From Natrinema sp. SYSU A 869 (GTDB lineage Archaea; Halobacteriota; Halobacteria; Halobacteriales; Natrialbaceae), in NCBI RefSeq assembly GCF_019879105.1, contig NZ_CP082249.1, positions 1,178,001 through 1,242,000 on the forward strand: a stretch of 64,000 nt of DNA, in the 5' to 3' direction. Both the position numbers and the translations under genes were made by a program. Below the pieces are notes generated by a model. That model saw nothing but the letters and a program-made list of their open reading frames with translations. It was not told the origin of the DNA and searched no databases. This document shows positions 25,631 to 35,093 of the stretch, piece after piece. Positions within the stretch are counted from its first letter, which is position 1; each line of letters starts with the position of its first letter.

Positions 25631-28162
25631 TTACGCCTTCGCCTGCCAGCTCCGGATGCGATCGGCGCTGACGCCCTCGACGTCGGACGCGACGGTGTCG
25701 GGATCGGCATCGGTCAGGTCCTCGAGGTCCTCGATCCCCGCGTCGGCGAGCTTTTCGACGGTCTTTGCACCGACTCCGTCGAGCGCCTCGAGGTCCGAGC
25801 CCGACTCGCTCTCGCGGGCTTGGAACTCCTGATAGTTACAGATCGGACAGCCCAGTTCCCAGGGCTCGTCGCCGCTGTGGATGACGAGTTCCGGCAACTC
25901 GTGCTCGTCACAGTGTTCGTCGGTGACCTCGATATCGCCGCGGCGGGGCAGCGGCAGTGAGTACTCGCAGTCGGGGTAGCGCGTACAGCCCACGAGGCGT
26001 GAGCCACTCTGGAGGGTCTTGACGGCGAGTTCGCCGCCGTGTTCCTCGCCACAGTCCGGACACTCGCCCAAGATCGGTCCCTCGCCGGCGTCCTCGGCCT
26101 TACAGAGCGGGCAGCCGTGGACGAACGTCTGCCGACCCGCGAGCATCTTGACCTCGTTGAGGCCGTGTTCCTCGCACTCATCCTCGAGGATAAGTGGCTT
26201 GCCAGTCGAGGGAAGCGGTAACGTGTTCTCGCAGTCGGGATAGCCGTCACAGCCGATGAAGTACGAGCCGTGGCGACTCCGGCGCACGAGCAAGTCCTCG
26301 CCGCACTCGGGACAGGGACCGAGTCGCTTGTCGTCTTTCAGCGACTTGCGGAGGTGGTCGCCGATCTCGTCGCGCGAGTCGGCGAGGTTCGCGAAGATCT
26401 CCTCGAGCATCTCACGAGACTCGTCTGTTACGTCGGCCAGCGTCGCCTCGCCGCTGGCAATGGCGTCCATGTCGGCCTCGAGCTGGGCGGTCATCTCCTC
26501 GCTGACGATCCGGTCGGCGTAGTTCTCGGCCGCGTCGACGACGGCCATCGCAAGCTTCGTCGGCCGCGGTGGATCGCTCTCGATGTAGCCCCGATCGTAC
26601 AGCTTCTCGAGGGTGTTGTGGCGCGTCGACTTGGTCCCGATACCCATATCCTCCATCGTCTCGATGAGCCGCGACTGGCCGTATCGCCGCGGCGGCTGGG
26701 TCTCTTTGTCCTCGAGTTCGACGTCGGAGAGCGCCAGTTCCTCGCCTTCGTCGACGTCGGGGACGAAGTTCTCCGTCGTGGAGAAGTACGGATAGACGTC
26801 GTGGTAGCCGGGCTCGACGAGGCGCTTCCCATTGGACTTGAGCCGGCAGTCGTCGACCTCGGCGACGACCTTGAGGTGTTCCCAGACCGCGGCGTCGGCG
26901 ACGGTCGCATAGAACCGGCGCACGACGAGTTCGAACACGTCCCACTCGTCGTCTGAGACGTCGCCGCGGGTCGGAATCTCGCCCGTCGGATGAATGGGCG
27001 GGTGGTCGGTCGTCTCCTCGTCGCCTTCAGTGGGGACGATCTCGTCGGCCTCGAGCAGCGACTCGGCGCTGTCGCCGAGTGACGGATGGCTGACGAACTC
27101 GTCTAAGAGTTCTTCGGGGTCGAGATCGTCGGGATAGACGGTGTTATCGGTCCGCGGATAGGTGATGTAACCGGCCGTGTAGAGATCCTCGGCGATCGAC
27201 ATCGCCCGTTTGGCTGAGTAGCCGATAGCACTCGCTGCGCGGATGAACTGGGTCGTGTTGAACGGTTCCGGCGGCGTGTCGGTTCGGGTCCGCCGGTTGA
27301 CGTCGACAACCGTCGCGGCGTCTCGGTCGGCGAGCGTCTCGTAGACCTCGTCGGCGACGGTTTCGTCCCAGACGCGCTCGGCTTCGTTGTCGTCCTCGTC
27401 GCGGTAGAAGTACTGCGCTTCGAAGGACGTCTCGTCATCTCGCGGTTCCTCACCGCTCGACGTCTCCGAGGCGCGTTGCGCCTCGCTCTTCTGCAGGTCC
27501 GCGAACAGCTCCCAGTAGTCCTCGGGATCGAAGGCCTGGATCTCGCGCTCGCGGTCGACGATCAGCTTCAGCGTCGGCGACTGGACCCGGCCGACGGAGA
27601 TGAAGTCGTCACCGAGTTGCCCCGCGGATAGGGAGAGATAGCGGGTGAGCGCGGCCCCCCAGATGAGATCGATGATCTGGCGGGCCTCACCGGCGGCCGC
27701 GAGATCGAAGTCGAGTTCGTCGGGTTCGTCGAACGCGCTCTGGACCTCGTTTTCCGTGATCGAGGAGAACCGAACCCGGCGAATCGGCACGTCCTCGTCG
27801 ACGTTCCGGACGATGTCGTAGGCTTCCTTGCCGATCAGTTCGCCCTCGCGGTCGTAGTCAGTCGCGATCGTCACGCGCTGAGCGCGTCGGGAAAGCAATC
27901 GAAGCGTCGCGACGATGTTCTCCTTCGTGGCCGTCTTCTCGACGCTCGCATCGATCAACTCGACGGGCTCGACGTCCCGCCAGTCCGAGTACTCCGAAGG
28001 GAAGTCCACGCCGACGACGTGGCCCGAGAGCCCCACGCAGCGCTTGCCGCCCCACTCATAGACGTTGACGCCGTTCTCGCGGCTCGAGTCGTAGGTCTCG
28101 CCGCTCAGAATGTCGGCGATCCGGCGGGCCGCGTTGTCCTTTTCCGTGATTATCAGCTCCAC
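25631..28162 (-). CDS. topA: DNA topoisomerase I (type IA)
   Basis: 843 residues. The Toprim domain opens with MELIITEKDNAARRIADIL and carries TDYDREGELIGKE; the active-site tyrosine is in GYITYPRTDN (Tyr335). After the core come several C-terminal zinc ribbons (CPECGEDLL ... CDGYPDC, CPDCGEEHG ... CTRYPDC, a final CPIC) and a helix-hairpin-helix region LEALDGVGAKTVEKLADAG. It relaxes negative supercoils. Acidic insertions in the middle are haloarchaeal. The start at 28162 is the conserved TEKDNAARR N-terminus. Confidence 0.96.
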   Translation of the reverse strand: MELIITEKDNAARRIADILSGETYDSSRENGVNVYEWGGKRCVGLSGHVVGVDFPSEYSDWRDVEPVELIDASVEKTATKENIVATLRLLSRRAQRVTIATDYDREGELIGKEAYDIVRNVDEDVPIRRVRFSSITENEVQSAFDEPDELDFDLAAAGEARQIIDLIWGAALTRYLSLSAGQLGDDFISVGRVQSPTLKLIVDREREIQAFDPEDYWELFADLQKSEAQRASETSSGEEPRDDETSFEAQYFYRDEDDNEAERVWDETVADEVYETLADRDAATVVDVNRRTRTDTPPEPFNTTQFIRAASAIGYSAKRAMSIAEDLYTAGYITYPRTDNTVYPDDLDPEELLDEFVSHPSLGDSAESLLEADEIVPTEGDEETTDHPPIHPTGEIPTRGDVSDDEWDVFELVVRRFYATVADAAVWEHLKVVAEVDDCRLKSNGKRLVEPGYHDVYPYFSTTENFVPDVDEGEELALSDVELEDKETQPPRRYGQSRLIETMEDMGIGTKSTRHNTLEKLYDRGYIESDPPRPTKLAMAVVDAAENYADRIVSEEMTAQLEADMDAIASGEATLADVTDESREMLEEIFANLADSRDEIGDHLRKSLKDDKRLGPCPECGEDLLVRRSRHGSYFIGCDGYPDCENTLPLPSTGKPLILEDECEEHGLNEVKMLAGRQTFVHGCPLCKAEDAGEGPILGECPDCGEEHGGELAVKTLQSGSRLVGCTRYPDCEYSLPLPRRGDIEVTDEHCDEHELPELVIHSGDEPWELGCPICNYQEFQARESESGSDLEALDGVGAKTVEKLADAGIEDLEDLTDADPDTVASDVEGVSADRIRSWQAKA

Positions 28163-28415
28163 CGCGGCTCACCTCCCACTCGTCGGGCGTCCGGTCGCAG
28201 TGCCAGCGGACGAATGTCGTTCATCGTAGCTCGTTACGATTGAGTTGTTGATAACGTTTTCGCCAAAACCGGCAGACAGCGCGGGTGTGCGTGCGGTCGC
28301 GGGCTCGCGTGAGCGAGTGCGGTCGCGTGCGCGAGGACCCCGCGGAGCCGGCAACCCGCGCCAGCGAGCCGAGCCCTTTTGTCGCGCCCGAGCGAGACTC
28401 AACGGAGAGTCACTC

Positions 28416-29914
28416 GTGGCAGCGACGGATCAAGACCGCAAGCGCGTCGATATGACGACGGGGGCGATTTCCCCAAACTCCTCCGTCTCGCGTGGCCGCT
28501 GGTCCTGGGGAACCTCCTCCAGACCGTCTACAACCTCGCCGATATGTTCTGGGTCGGCCGCGTGAGCAGCGACGCCGTCGCCGCCGTCTCCCTGATGTTT
28601 CCCCTCTCGTGGCTGTTCGTCTCGACCGCGATGGGGATCACCGCCGCCACCATCGCCCTGGTCTCCCAGTACGTCGGTGCCGGCGACGACCGGATGGCTG
28701 ACCGCGTCGTCGCCCAGACGATTCTACTGACGCTCGCCGTCTCGAGCGTCCTCGCCGTGCTCGGATTTGCGTTCCGCCGACCGCTGCTCTCCCTGATCGG
28801 CGCTCGCGGGCCGGTGTTCGTTGAAGCACTGGCCTATATCGAGGTGATCTTCCTGGCGCTTCCCTTTACATTCCTCTTCTTCGCCTTCCGAGCCTCGCTG
28901 CAGGGCGCGGGTGATACGAAGACGGCGATGTGGCTCGTGTTCGTCTCGGCGGGGCTCAACGTCGTCTTCGATCCCTTCCTCGTCCTCGGCTGGGGGCCGT
29001 TCCCCGCGATGGGGACGCGAGGAGCAGCAATCGCGACGTTTCTCTCGCGCGGGCTCGCGACCGCCGCGGGGATCGCGATCCTGCTGGACGGCCGGTTCGG
29101 CGTTCGACTCCGACTCGGGGATCTCACGCCCGACCTCGCGCTCCTCAAACGACTGATCGACATCGGCTATCCGGCCACGTTCGACGGCTGGGCGCGCAGC
29201 TTTGCGGCGGTAGCGATGGCCGGGTTCGTCGCTCAATTCGGGGCCGCACCCACCGCGGCGTATGGAATCGGTATCCGGCTCATGTCGGTGACGTGGGCCG
29301 TCGCCGGAGCCGTTGGCCAGGCGACGGCGACCGGCGTCGGGCAGAACCTCGGTGCGGAGACGCCCGATCGAGCGGTCGCCGTCGCTCGAACTGCCACCGC
29401 GGCGACGATGGCGTTCATCTTCATCGTCGCGGCCGTCCTGTTCGCGTTCCCGGCGGCGGCCATACGGCTCTTCGTCACAGATCCCGCCGTCGTCACCGAG
29501 GGCATCGACTTCCTGCGAATTACCGCACCCTTCTGGGCGCTGTTCGCCGGCGTGATGGTCATCCAAGGCGCGTTTCGCGGGGCCGGGAACACCCGCGAGG
29601 CCATGGTTCTCTCAATCCTCTCGCGGTGGGTCTTCCGGATCCCCCTCGTCGTCGTCCTCGCCTTTTCGTGGTCCGTGACGCTCCCCGGAGTTGGCGTGAC
29701 GGTCGCCGCCCTCGAGTGGGGCGTCGCGGGGATCTGGTGGGCCTTCGCTGTCGGCATGATCGCGGCCTTCCTCGTGGCCGTCGCCTGGTTCCGGCTCGGG
29801 ACGTGGACCGAGGGCGTCATCGACGGAAGCGATACCCAGACTCCGGGCAGCGGTGGCGATTCTCGAGCAGAACCCACCAGCGGCGAGAGCGAGACGGATT
29901 TCGTCGACGACTGA
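28416..29914 (+). CDS. MATE-family multidrug efflux transporter, frameshifted near the N-terminus
   Basis: Twelve membrane segments in two MATE halves: LLQTVYNLADMFWVGRVSSD in helix 1, GAGDTKTAMW and later FRGAGNTREAM as family motifs. It would export cationic compounds coupled to sodium or protons. The native start is best placed at the GTG at 28416 (MAATDQDRKRVDMTTGAI), which resembles the normal DLTxGPI leader but is in a different frame from FPKLLRLAWP onward. Restoring one T in the run at 28468-28470 joins them and gives 499 residues. Otherwise translation would have to begin at a TTG at 28379 with an atypical N-terminus. Confidence 0.85.
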
Positions 29915-30050
29915 GCCGTGTAGGTCTCCGCATTCGGTCGATGCTCGATCCGTCGACCGGCCGCGATACCGCCGTCTCATCCGGCGAGCGTATTCTCCTG
30001 TGATAACTCCACGAAAGTTGATCATGTCATGGATCCCAGCTACGACAGAC

Positions 30051-30056
30051 TTATCA
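30051..30056 (+). promoter_or_regulatory. Probable TATA element of thi4
   Basis: ttatca is centred about 28 bases before the ATG at 30082, the spacing of a leaderless haloarchaeal transcript. No TPP-riboswitch-like fold is evident in the 167-base gap, which fits control by a protein regulator such as ThiR (encoded at 35094-35993). Confidence 0.4.
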
Positions 30057-30081
30057 CTACCGGATGGTATTACTCAGTTGT

Positions 30082-31014
30082 ATGAGCGAATTTGAGCAGT
30101 TCAGTCAAGTCGGCGAAGCCGACGTCACCCGTGCGATCGGACAGGAGTGGACCGAGGAGTTCATGGACTTCTCGGACTCGGACGTCATCATCGTGGGCGG
30201 CGGCCCGTCGGGGCTGACGGCCGCGAAGGAACTCGCCGAGCGCGGTGTGAAGGTAATGGTCGTCGAGAAGAACAACTACCTCGGCGGCGGCTTCTGGCTC
30301 GGCGGGTTCCTAATGAACAAGGTCACCGTCCGCGACCCCGCCCAGCAGATCCTCGACGAACTCGACGTCTCGCACAAGCAGTCCCAGGATAGCGAGGGAC
30401 TCTACGTCGCGAACGGTCCCGAGGCCTGTTCCGGGCTGATCAAGGCCGCCTGCGACGCCGGTGCGAAGATGCAGAACATGACCGAGTTCACGGACATCGT
30501 CATCCGCGAGGACCATCGCGTCGGCGGCATCGTCATGAACTGGACGCCGGTCCACGCCCTGCCCCGGGAAATCACCTGCGTCGATCCGATCGCCGTCGAG
30601 GCCGATCTAGTCATCGACGCGACCGGCCACGAGGCGATGGCCGTCAAGAAACTCGACGAGCGCGGCGTCCTCGACGCGCCGGGTATCGGCGATGCCGAAG
30701 AAGCAGCCACTGGGATGGATCAGACGGATTCGGACACGTACGGCGCGCCTGGCCACGACTCGCCCGGCCACGACTCGATGTGGGTCGGCAAGAGCGAGGA
30801 CGCCGTCGTCGAACACACCGGCCTCGTTCACGACGGCCTGATCGCCACGGGGATGGCGACCGCGACCACCTACGGCCTCCCGCGGATGGGGCCGACCTTC
30901 GGTGCCATGCTCGTCTCCGGCAAGCGCGCCGCCCAGGAAGCGCTCGACGAACTCGAGATCGACGCCGAACCGGTCGACATCACCTCGCGCGCGGCGACGC
31001 CGGCGGACGACTGA
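30082..31014 (+). CDS. thi4: Thiamine thiazole synthase Thi4
   Basis: 310 residues. It makes the thiazole moiety of thiamine (ADP-thiazole) from NAD and glycine. The N-terminal dinucleotide fold is [21 protein letters not shown], followed by [14 protein letters not shown]. The residue in ITCVDP is Cys166, aligned with the sulfur-donating cysteine of yeast Thi4, rather than the histidine of the sulfide-dependent methanogen enzymes. That suggests a self-consuming, cysteine-donor type, as studied in Haloferax. A haloarchaeal insertion ([16 protein letters not shown]) sits before the C-terminal [18 protein letters not shown]. The ATG at 30082 is preferred over 30064 because it lies the right distance from the TATA element. 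Confidence 0.95.
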   Translation: MSEFEQFSQVGEADVTRAIGQEWTEEFMDFSDSDVIIVGGGPSGLTAAKELAERGVKVMVVEKNNYLGGGFWLGGFLMNKVTVRDPAQQILDELDVSHKQSQDSEGLYVANGPEACSGLIKAACDAGAKMQNMTEFTDIVIREDHRVGGIVMNWTPVHALPREITCVDPIAVEADLVIDATGHEAMAVKKLDERGVLDAPGIGDAEEAATGMDQTDSDTYGAPGHDSPGHDSMWVGKSEDAVVEHTGLVHDGLIATGMATATTYGLPRMGPTFGAMLVSGKRAAQEALDELEIDAEPVDITSRAATPADD

Positions 31015-31180
31015 GCGGGCCGATCACTGCCGTCACCGATCGTTTTTGACCGATTGTGTCGATCGATTTCGTCGATCGGTTGGAGTTGGTCTCATCTCAT
31101 CTCGAGGGGTGGTCGCGTCGTCGCGATCGCGTCTCACGTGCTCTCCTCGAGGTATCGGTACCGGTGCCGTTTCTCGCTGC

Positions 31181-32926
31181 TCAGCCGTTCGAAACGGTGG
31201 CCGATCCCTCGCGAGGGACGTGTTCGTCAGGTGGGACGAAATCTACCTCAGAAATAGTGAACCGAGCGCCACCAGCTTCGCTGTCGGTCAGCGATAGCGA
31301 CCAGCCGTGTGCATCGGCAATCGAGGAAACGATCGCTAGCCCCAGTCCCGTACCGCCGTCCCCTGAGTAGCCGTACTCGAACACACAGCCGCGTTCCGCC
31401 TCGGGGATTCCCGGCCCGTCGTCGGCGACGTAAAAGCCCCGCTCGAGCGGGCCGACCTGAACCGTCTCGCCGCCGTGTTCGACCGCGTTTCGAAACAGAT
31501 TCTCAAACACCGTTTGCAACCGCGACGGATCGGTGCGAACGAGGTCGTCGCCGAGTTTGTTCTCAAACGCGGCCGTGCCGGTATCGCTGGTCGTCCACGC
31601 GTCCGCGACGACGTCGCGGAGGGCCACCACTTCGGGGTCGTCGATCGACTCGCCCTCCCGCGAGAGCATCAGGAGATTGTCGATGGTGTCTTCGATCCGT
31701 TCGAGCGCGATCAACACGTCCGCGACGTGATCGACATCATCGGTCGCCTGGGCCTGCTGGGCATAGCCGAGAGCAACCGAAACCGGGTTCCGCAGATCGT
31801 GGGAGAGGACGCTGGCGAACTGCTCTAACTGGTCCGTCTTCCGTTCGAGTTCGGTCGCGTACTCCTCGAGTTCGGAGATGTCTCGCATGATCAGCGCGTA
31901 GCCTCGCGGCTCTCCACCGCTCGCAATAGCGGAGGCGCTGATGCGTAACGTGCGCGTTTCTCCCTCGACGGAGACGCGAACCGTCCCGGAGAATGGTGAC
32001 TCGAGCGTCCCTTCGATTCGCTCGACGATCGCCTCTGCGCCGCCTCCGTCGGCAGTCGGCTCGTCTGCTGACTTGACCAGCGCCGGGTAGATGTCCTCGA
32101 GCGTGTAGCCGACGTGGTCGTCGAGATCGGGGAAGAGTGTGTCGGCCCGGTCGTTAAAGTCGACGATCGTTCGATTGGCGTCGACGACCAGAATCGCGTC
32201 CTCGAGCGACTCAAAGATCGCGTCTCGAGCCAGCGGCGATACTGCGAACATTCGAGTTCGAAATAGCCCCATGGCGATGATGACGCCGTAGAACCCGCCG
32301 CCGTACAACCCGTACGGAAAGCCGGGTGCGGGGACGAAGCCGGTATTGGTGAACATCGTCGAGACGAAGATCGACAGCATACCGGCCAGCACCGCGGCCG
32401 CCTGCCACCGGGTGCTGCGCTCCGTGAAGAGAAACATCTGGAGGAAAAGACCGAAGCCGAAAACCGTGTAGATATTGATCAGACCGACCAGCCACACGCT
32501 GGCGGCGGTAAACTCGGGTCGCACGTAATGAAACGGTTCGGTGAGAACCACAAACTCGCTGACCATGAATCCGCCGGGGTTGATGAACCATAGTATGCCG
32601 GGCACGGCTGGACTGGCAAGCAACAGCGCCCATACTGGTTTCGTCAACCAGTACTCTCGGCCCGTGTAGTAAACGGCCAATAGGAGCCAGATAACGGGAT
32701 TCACGATACCAATAAAGAACCACAGCTGGAACCAGAACGCCTGCGTCGCGGGATTCGACGAGAGCATCTGGAACGTTGCGAACGCCGCCTGGAGCGCGTG
32801 CGCCGACAGTAAGGCGATCATCACCGTTCCGGCCCGGTCGTGGGTCTGCCGGCGGACCCACCACGCGACGACAATAGAGATGAGAGCCGTCACCACCAAT
32901 CCTGCGAGGTGCCCGATATAAAGCAT
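31181..32926 (-). CDS. Membrane sensor histidine kinase (7TM-PAS-HisKA-HATPase)
   Basis: 581 residues. Seven hydrophobic segments fill residues 1-225 (histidine kinase N-terminal 7TM type), then a PAS domain (AILVVDANRTIVDFNDRAD, about 245-350), then HisKA with H-box VLSHDLRNPVSVALG, and HATPase with N-box FENLFRNAVEHG and G-boxes DDGPGIPEAE and GTGLGLAIV. It phosphorylates a response regulator in answer to an unknown signal. No receiver-domain gene is next to it. The ATG at 32926 (MLYIGHLAGLV) places the first helix correctly; the divergent gene begins 147 bases away. Confidence 0.93.
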   Translation of the reverse strand: MLYIGHLAGLVVTALISIVVAWWVRRQTHDRAGTVMIALLSAHALQAAFATFQMLSSNPATQAFWFQLWFFIGIVNPVIWLLLAVYYTGREYWLTKPVWALLLASPAVPGILWFINPGGFMVSEFVVLTEPFHYVRPEFTAASVWLVGLINIYTVFGFGLFLQMFLFTERSTRWQAAAVLAGMLSIFVSTMFTNTGFVPAPGFPYGLYGGGFYGVIIAMGLFRTRMFAVSPLARDAIFESLEDAILVVDANRTIVDFNDRADTLFPDLDDHVGYTLEDIYPALVKSADEPTADGGGAEAIVERIEGTLESPFSGTVRVSVEGETRTLRISASAIASGGEPRGYALIMRDISELEEYATELERKTDQLEQFASVLSHDLRNPVSVALGYAQQAQATDDVDHVADVLIALERIEDTIDNLLMLSREGESIDDPEVVALRDVVADAWTTSDTGTAAFENKLGDDLVRTDPSRLQTVFENLFRNAVEHGGETVQVGPLERGFYVADDGPGIPEAERGCVFEYGYSGDGGTGLGLAIVSSIADAHGWSLSLTDSEAGGARFTISEVDFVPPDEHVPREGSATVSNG

Positions 32927-33072
32927 TACACGTAAACTCGGTCGTACGGAGTTACAGCTTTCGGCCATCCGGAGTTCATTGGGACGCTTCCGGACCGTAC
33001 AGCCTCCCCAAACGGGTACTACCGCGGCGACCGACCGCAACTGTTTCATCCAGTGGTACCACGTATTCATAC

Positions 33073-33840
33073 ATGGTCGAGCGAGTCATCTGCTACCGCG
33101 CGCCGTCGACGGTCGCTGCAGTCGACGAGATCGCCGACTGGCTGCAGGCACGGATCGACGCCGACGTCACCGTCCGGGATCGCTTTCTCGATGTTCACCG
33201 CACGGACGACCTCCCCGAGCGGTTCGCCGAGGCACGAGTCCCCTCGCCGTACGAACGTGAGACGGGCAATACGATGCTCGGGACGATCCGCTATGAGGAA
33301 CGCGCTCTCGAGAACCCCGAACGCGAAGGCGGCGTCCTCTACGACGGTGTGCAGGTCCAGCGCGCGCTCAATGCCGCGCTCCCCGAAGAAGAACGGGGCC
33401 TCGAGACGCTGCACGTCCCGATCCTCGATCGTGCGATCGGGACGTGGGGCGACCACGACGGGCGTTGGCACAAGCGCGTGAACGTCCTCGGACAGCCGGC
33501 GCTGGTTTCGGTGCCCGGACTCTACGAGGCACCCGCCAAACCCGAAGCCTACTACAAGGAAAAGCAACGCCACGCCCTCCTTTCCGGCGACGCGCCGCCG
33601 CGGGAGGTCCTCGAGAATCAGGTCGAGGGCGACTTCCTGATCGACGACGACCCGCGGACTACGGACGCGCTGAAGGGATACGTTTTACAGACCTACCACT
33701 TCCTCGAGACCGGCGAGGCGTTCTGCGACCGCGAGGGGTGTCGGCTCTTCAACGCCCACCGTCAGTCGGAACTGATCGACGCGCAACTTCGCGACCCCGC
33801 GTTCTGTCCCGCCCACGACGACCTGTACGCCCGGTCCTGA
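33073..33840 (+). CDS. Archaeal protein with C-terminal Cys/His cluster, possible metallopeptidase relative
   Basis: 255 residues, soluble. The C-terminus has CDREGCRLFNAHRQSELI followed by FCPAH, a likely zinc site of Cys and His residues that resembles the C-terminal metal knuckle of archaemetzincin-like proteins. A HExxH catalytic motif is not present in the body, so peptidase activity is doubtful. Middle segments such as GVLYDGVQVQRALN and HKRVNVLGQPALVSVPGLYEA look conserved. I know it only as an archaeal DUF-type family (DUF6775 or DUF7001 are candidates). The ATG at 33073 follows a divergent promoter region shared with the kinase. Confidence 0.7.
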   Translation: MVERVICYRAPSTVAAVDEIADWLQARIDADVTVRDRFLDVHRTDDLPERFAEARVPSPYERETGNTMLGTIRYEERALENPEREGGVLYDGVQVQRALNAALPEEERGLETLHVPILDRAIGTWGDHDGRWHKRVNVLGQPALVSVPGLYEAPAKPEAYYKEKQRHALLSGDAPPREVLENQVEGDFLIDDDPRTTDALKGYVLQTYHFLETGEAFCDREGCRLFNAHRQSELIDAQLRDPAFCPAHDDLYARS

Positions 33841-33901
33841 CCCGGTGACGGGACGGCGAACCGGTGCGTACTTTTGTGCGAGTATCGTTCGACAACATAC
33901 A

Positions 33902-34312
33902 ATGAGTCAAGAGTTTACCCACGAGGTCCCGGTCCGCTTTCGCGACCTCGATCCGTTAGATCACGTCAATCACGCCGTCTACGCGACCTATCTCGAGGCC
34001 GCTCGGATCGCCTACATCGAGGAAGTCCTGGGCATGCCCGAGGAGGACCTCGCCTTCGTGGTTGCGACCCTCGAGATTTCCTACGATCGGCCGATCACCT
34101 ACGGCGACGAGCCAGTCGTCGCTCTCTCGATTGCGGAACTCGGCGACTCGAGTTGCACCATGGAGTATGAGATTCGCGTCGACGGCGCGGTTGTCTCGAC
34201 GGCGGAGACGACGATCGTCCACGTCGATCACGAGACCGGGCGACCGACCCCGATCCCGGCCGACGTCCGCCGCCGACTCAGCGAGTACGGCGAAGTCGAA
34301 GCTCCCGCGTAA
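33902..34312 (+). CDS. Hotdog-fold acyl-CoA thioesterase (4HBT family)
   Basis: 136 residues. The hotdog signature RFRDLDPLDHVNHAVYATYLEAAR contains the catalytic aspartate in the DxxxHVNHAxY pattern of YbgC/4-hydroxybenzoyl-CoA thioesterases. It hydrolyses an acyl-CoA to the free acid and CoA. The ATG at 33902 gives MSQEFTHEVPVRFRD, the usual family start. It follows the previous gene on the same strand with a 61-base gap. Confidence 0.9.
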   Translation: MSQEFTHEVPVRFRDLDPLDHVNHAVYATYLEAARIAYIEEVLGMPEEDLAFVVATLEISYDRPITYGDEPVVALSIAELGDSSCTMEYEIRVDGAVVSTAETTIVHVDHETGRPTPIPADVRRRLSEYGEVEAPA

Positions 34313-34365
34313 CCGTCGATAGCCGCTATTGACTATCGGTTCACGCCCATCTGAACCGTCCGCCG

Positions 34366-35067
34366 CTATGGTATTTTCCCGCCGGTAAGCCGGACGACCC
34401 CGAACACGTGGGTTTCGTCCGCGACGGTGGCCGCGCGCTCGCGGAGACGAGCGTGGGCGGCGTCGATCTTCTCGTCGAGCCGAACGTGCGGGTCGCTTTC
34501 GTAGCGGAGTTTCGTCGTCGGCGGCGTCGAGAGGACGACGATCGCCCGGAAGGCGGCGTTAACTGGCGGGGCGTACCACTCCTGACTCCGGGCGGCGTTG
34601 GCGAGGACGACGGTGCCGTCGGGACCGACGAGGTTACACCAATCGTCGACCGCGCCCGCCGGATCCGCGAGCATGCCGACGACGAACGTCGCGAGCACGG
34701 CGTCGATATCGTTGCCGTTCGTCTCCGACACCCCGGTCTCACCACGACTACCACCGACCGGCGGCTGTGTCGCGTCTCCCTGCAGGACATGGACGTTGTC
34801 GTAGTCCGCGGTGGCCACTCGCGCCCGCTCGAGCACGGGCCGCGTGAAGTCGATCCCGATCACGGTCCCCTCGGGACCGACTCGCTCGCGGAGAGGGAGG
34901 AGGTTCGCGCCCGTTCCACAGCCCATCTCGACGACCGTGTCGCCGGGCTCGAGGCGGCAGGCGGCGGCCGCCCGCTCGCGGAGACCCGCAATACCCGGTG
35001 TTCGGCGCGCGATCAGATCGTAGAGACGTGCCCAGCGGCCGTAGAACTCCTGTGCTGATTCCGTCAT
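34366..35067 (-). CDS. Class I SAM-dependent methyltransferase
   Basis: 233 residues. It begins MTESAQEFYGRWARLYDLIARR, as in UbiE/COQ5-like methyltransferases. Motif I is VVEMGCGTGANLLPL, the adenosine-binding acidic end is VIGIDFTRPVLE, and the next motif is VLQGDATQPP. The substrate is unknown. It is convergent with the thioesterase gene and lies 26 bases from the end of thiR in the same orientation, so it may be in the same transcription unit. Confidence 0.9.
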   Translation of the reverse strand: MTESAQEFYGRWARLYDLIARRTPGIAGLRERAAAACRLEPGDTVVEMGCGTGANLLPLRERVGPEGTVIGIDFTRPVLERARVATADYDNVHVLQGDATQPPVGGSRGETGVSETNGNDIDAVLATFVVGMLADPAGAVDDWCNLVGPDGTVVLANAARSQEWYAPPVNAAFRAIVVLSTPPTTKLRYESDPHVRLDEKIDAAHARLRERAATVADETHVFGVVRLTGGKIP

Positions 35068-35093
35068 TGACGCCTTCGCTATCGTGTGTCCGT

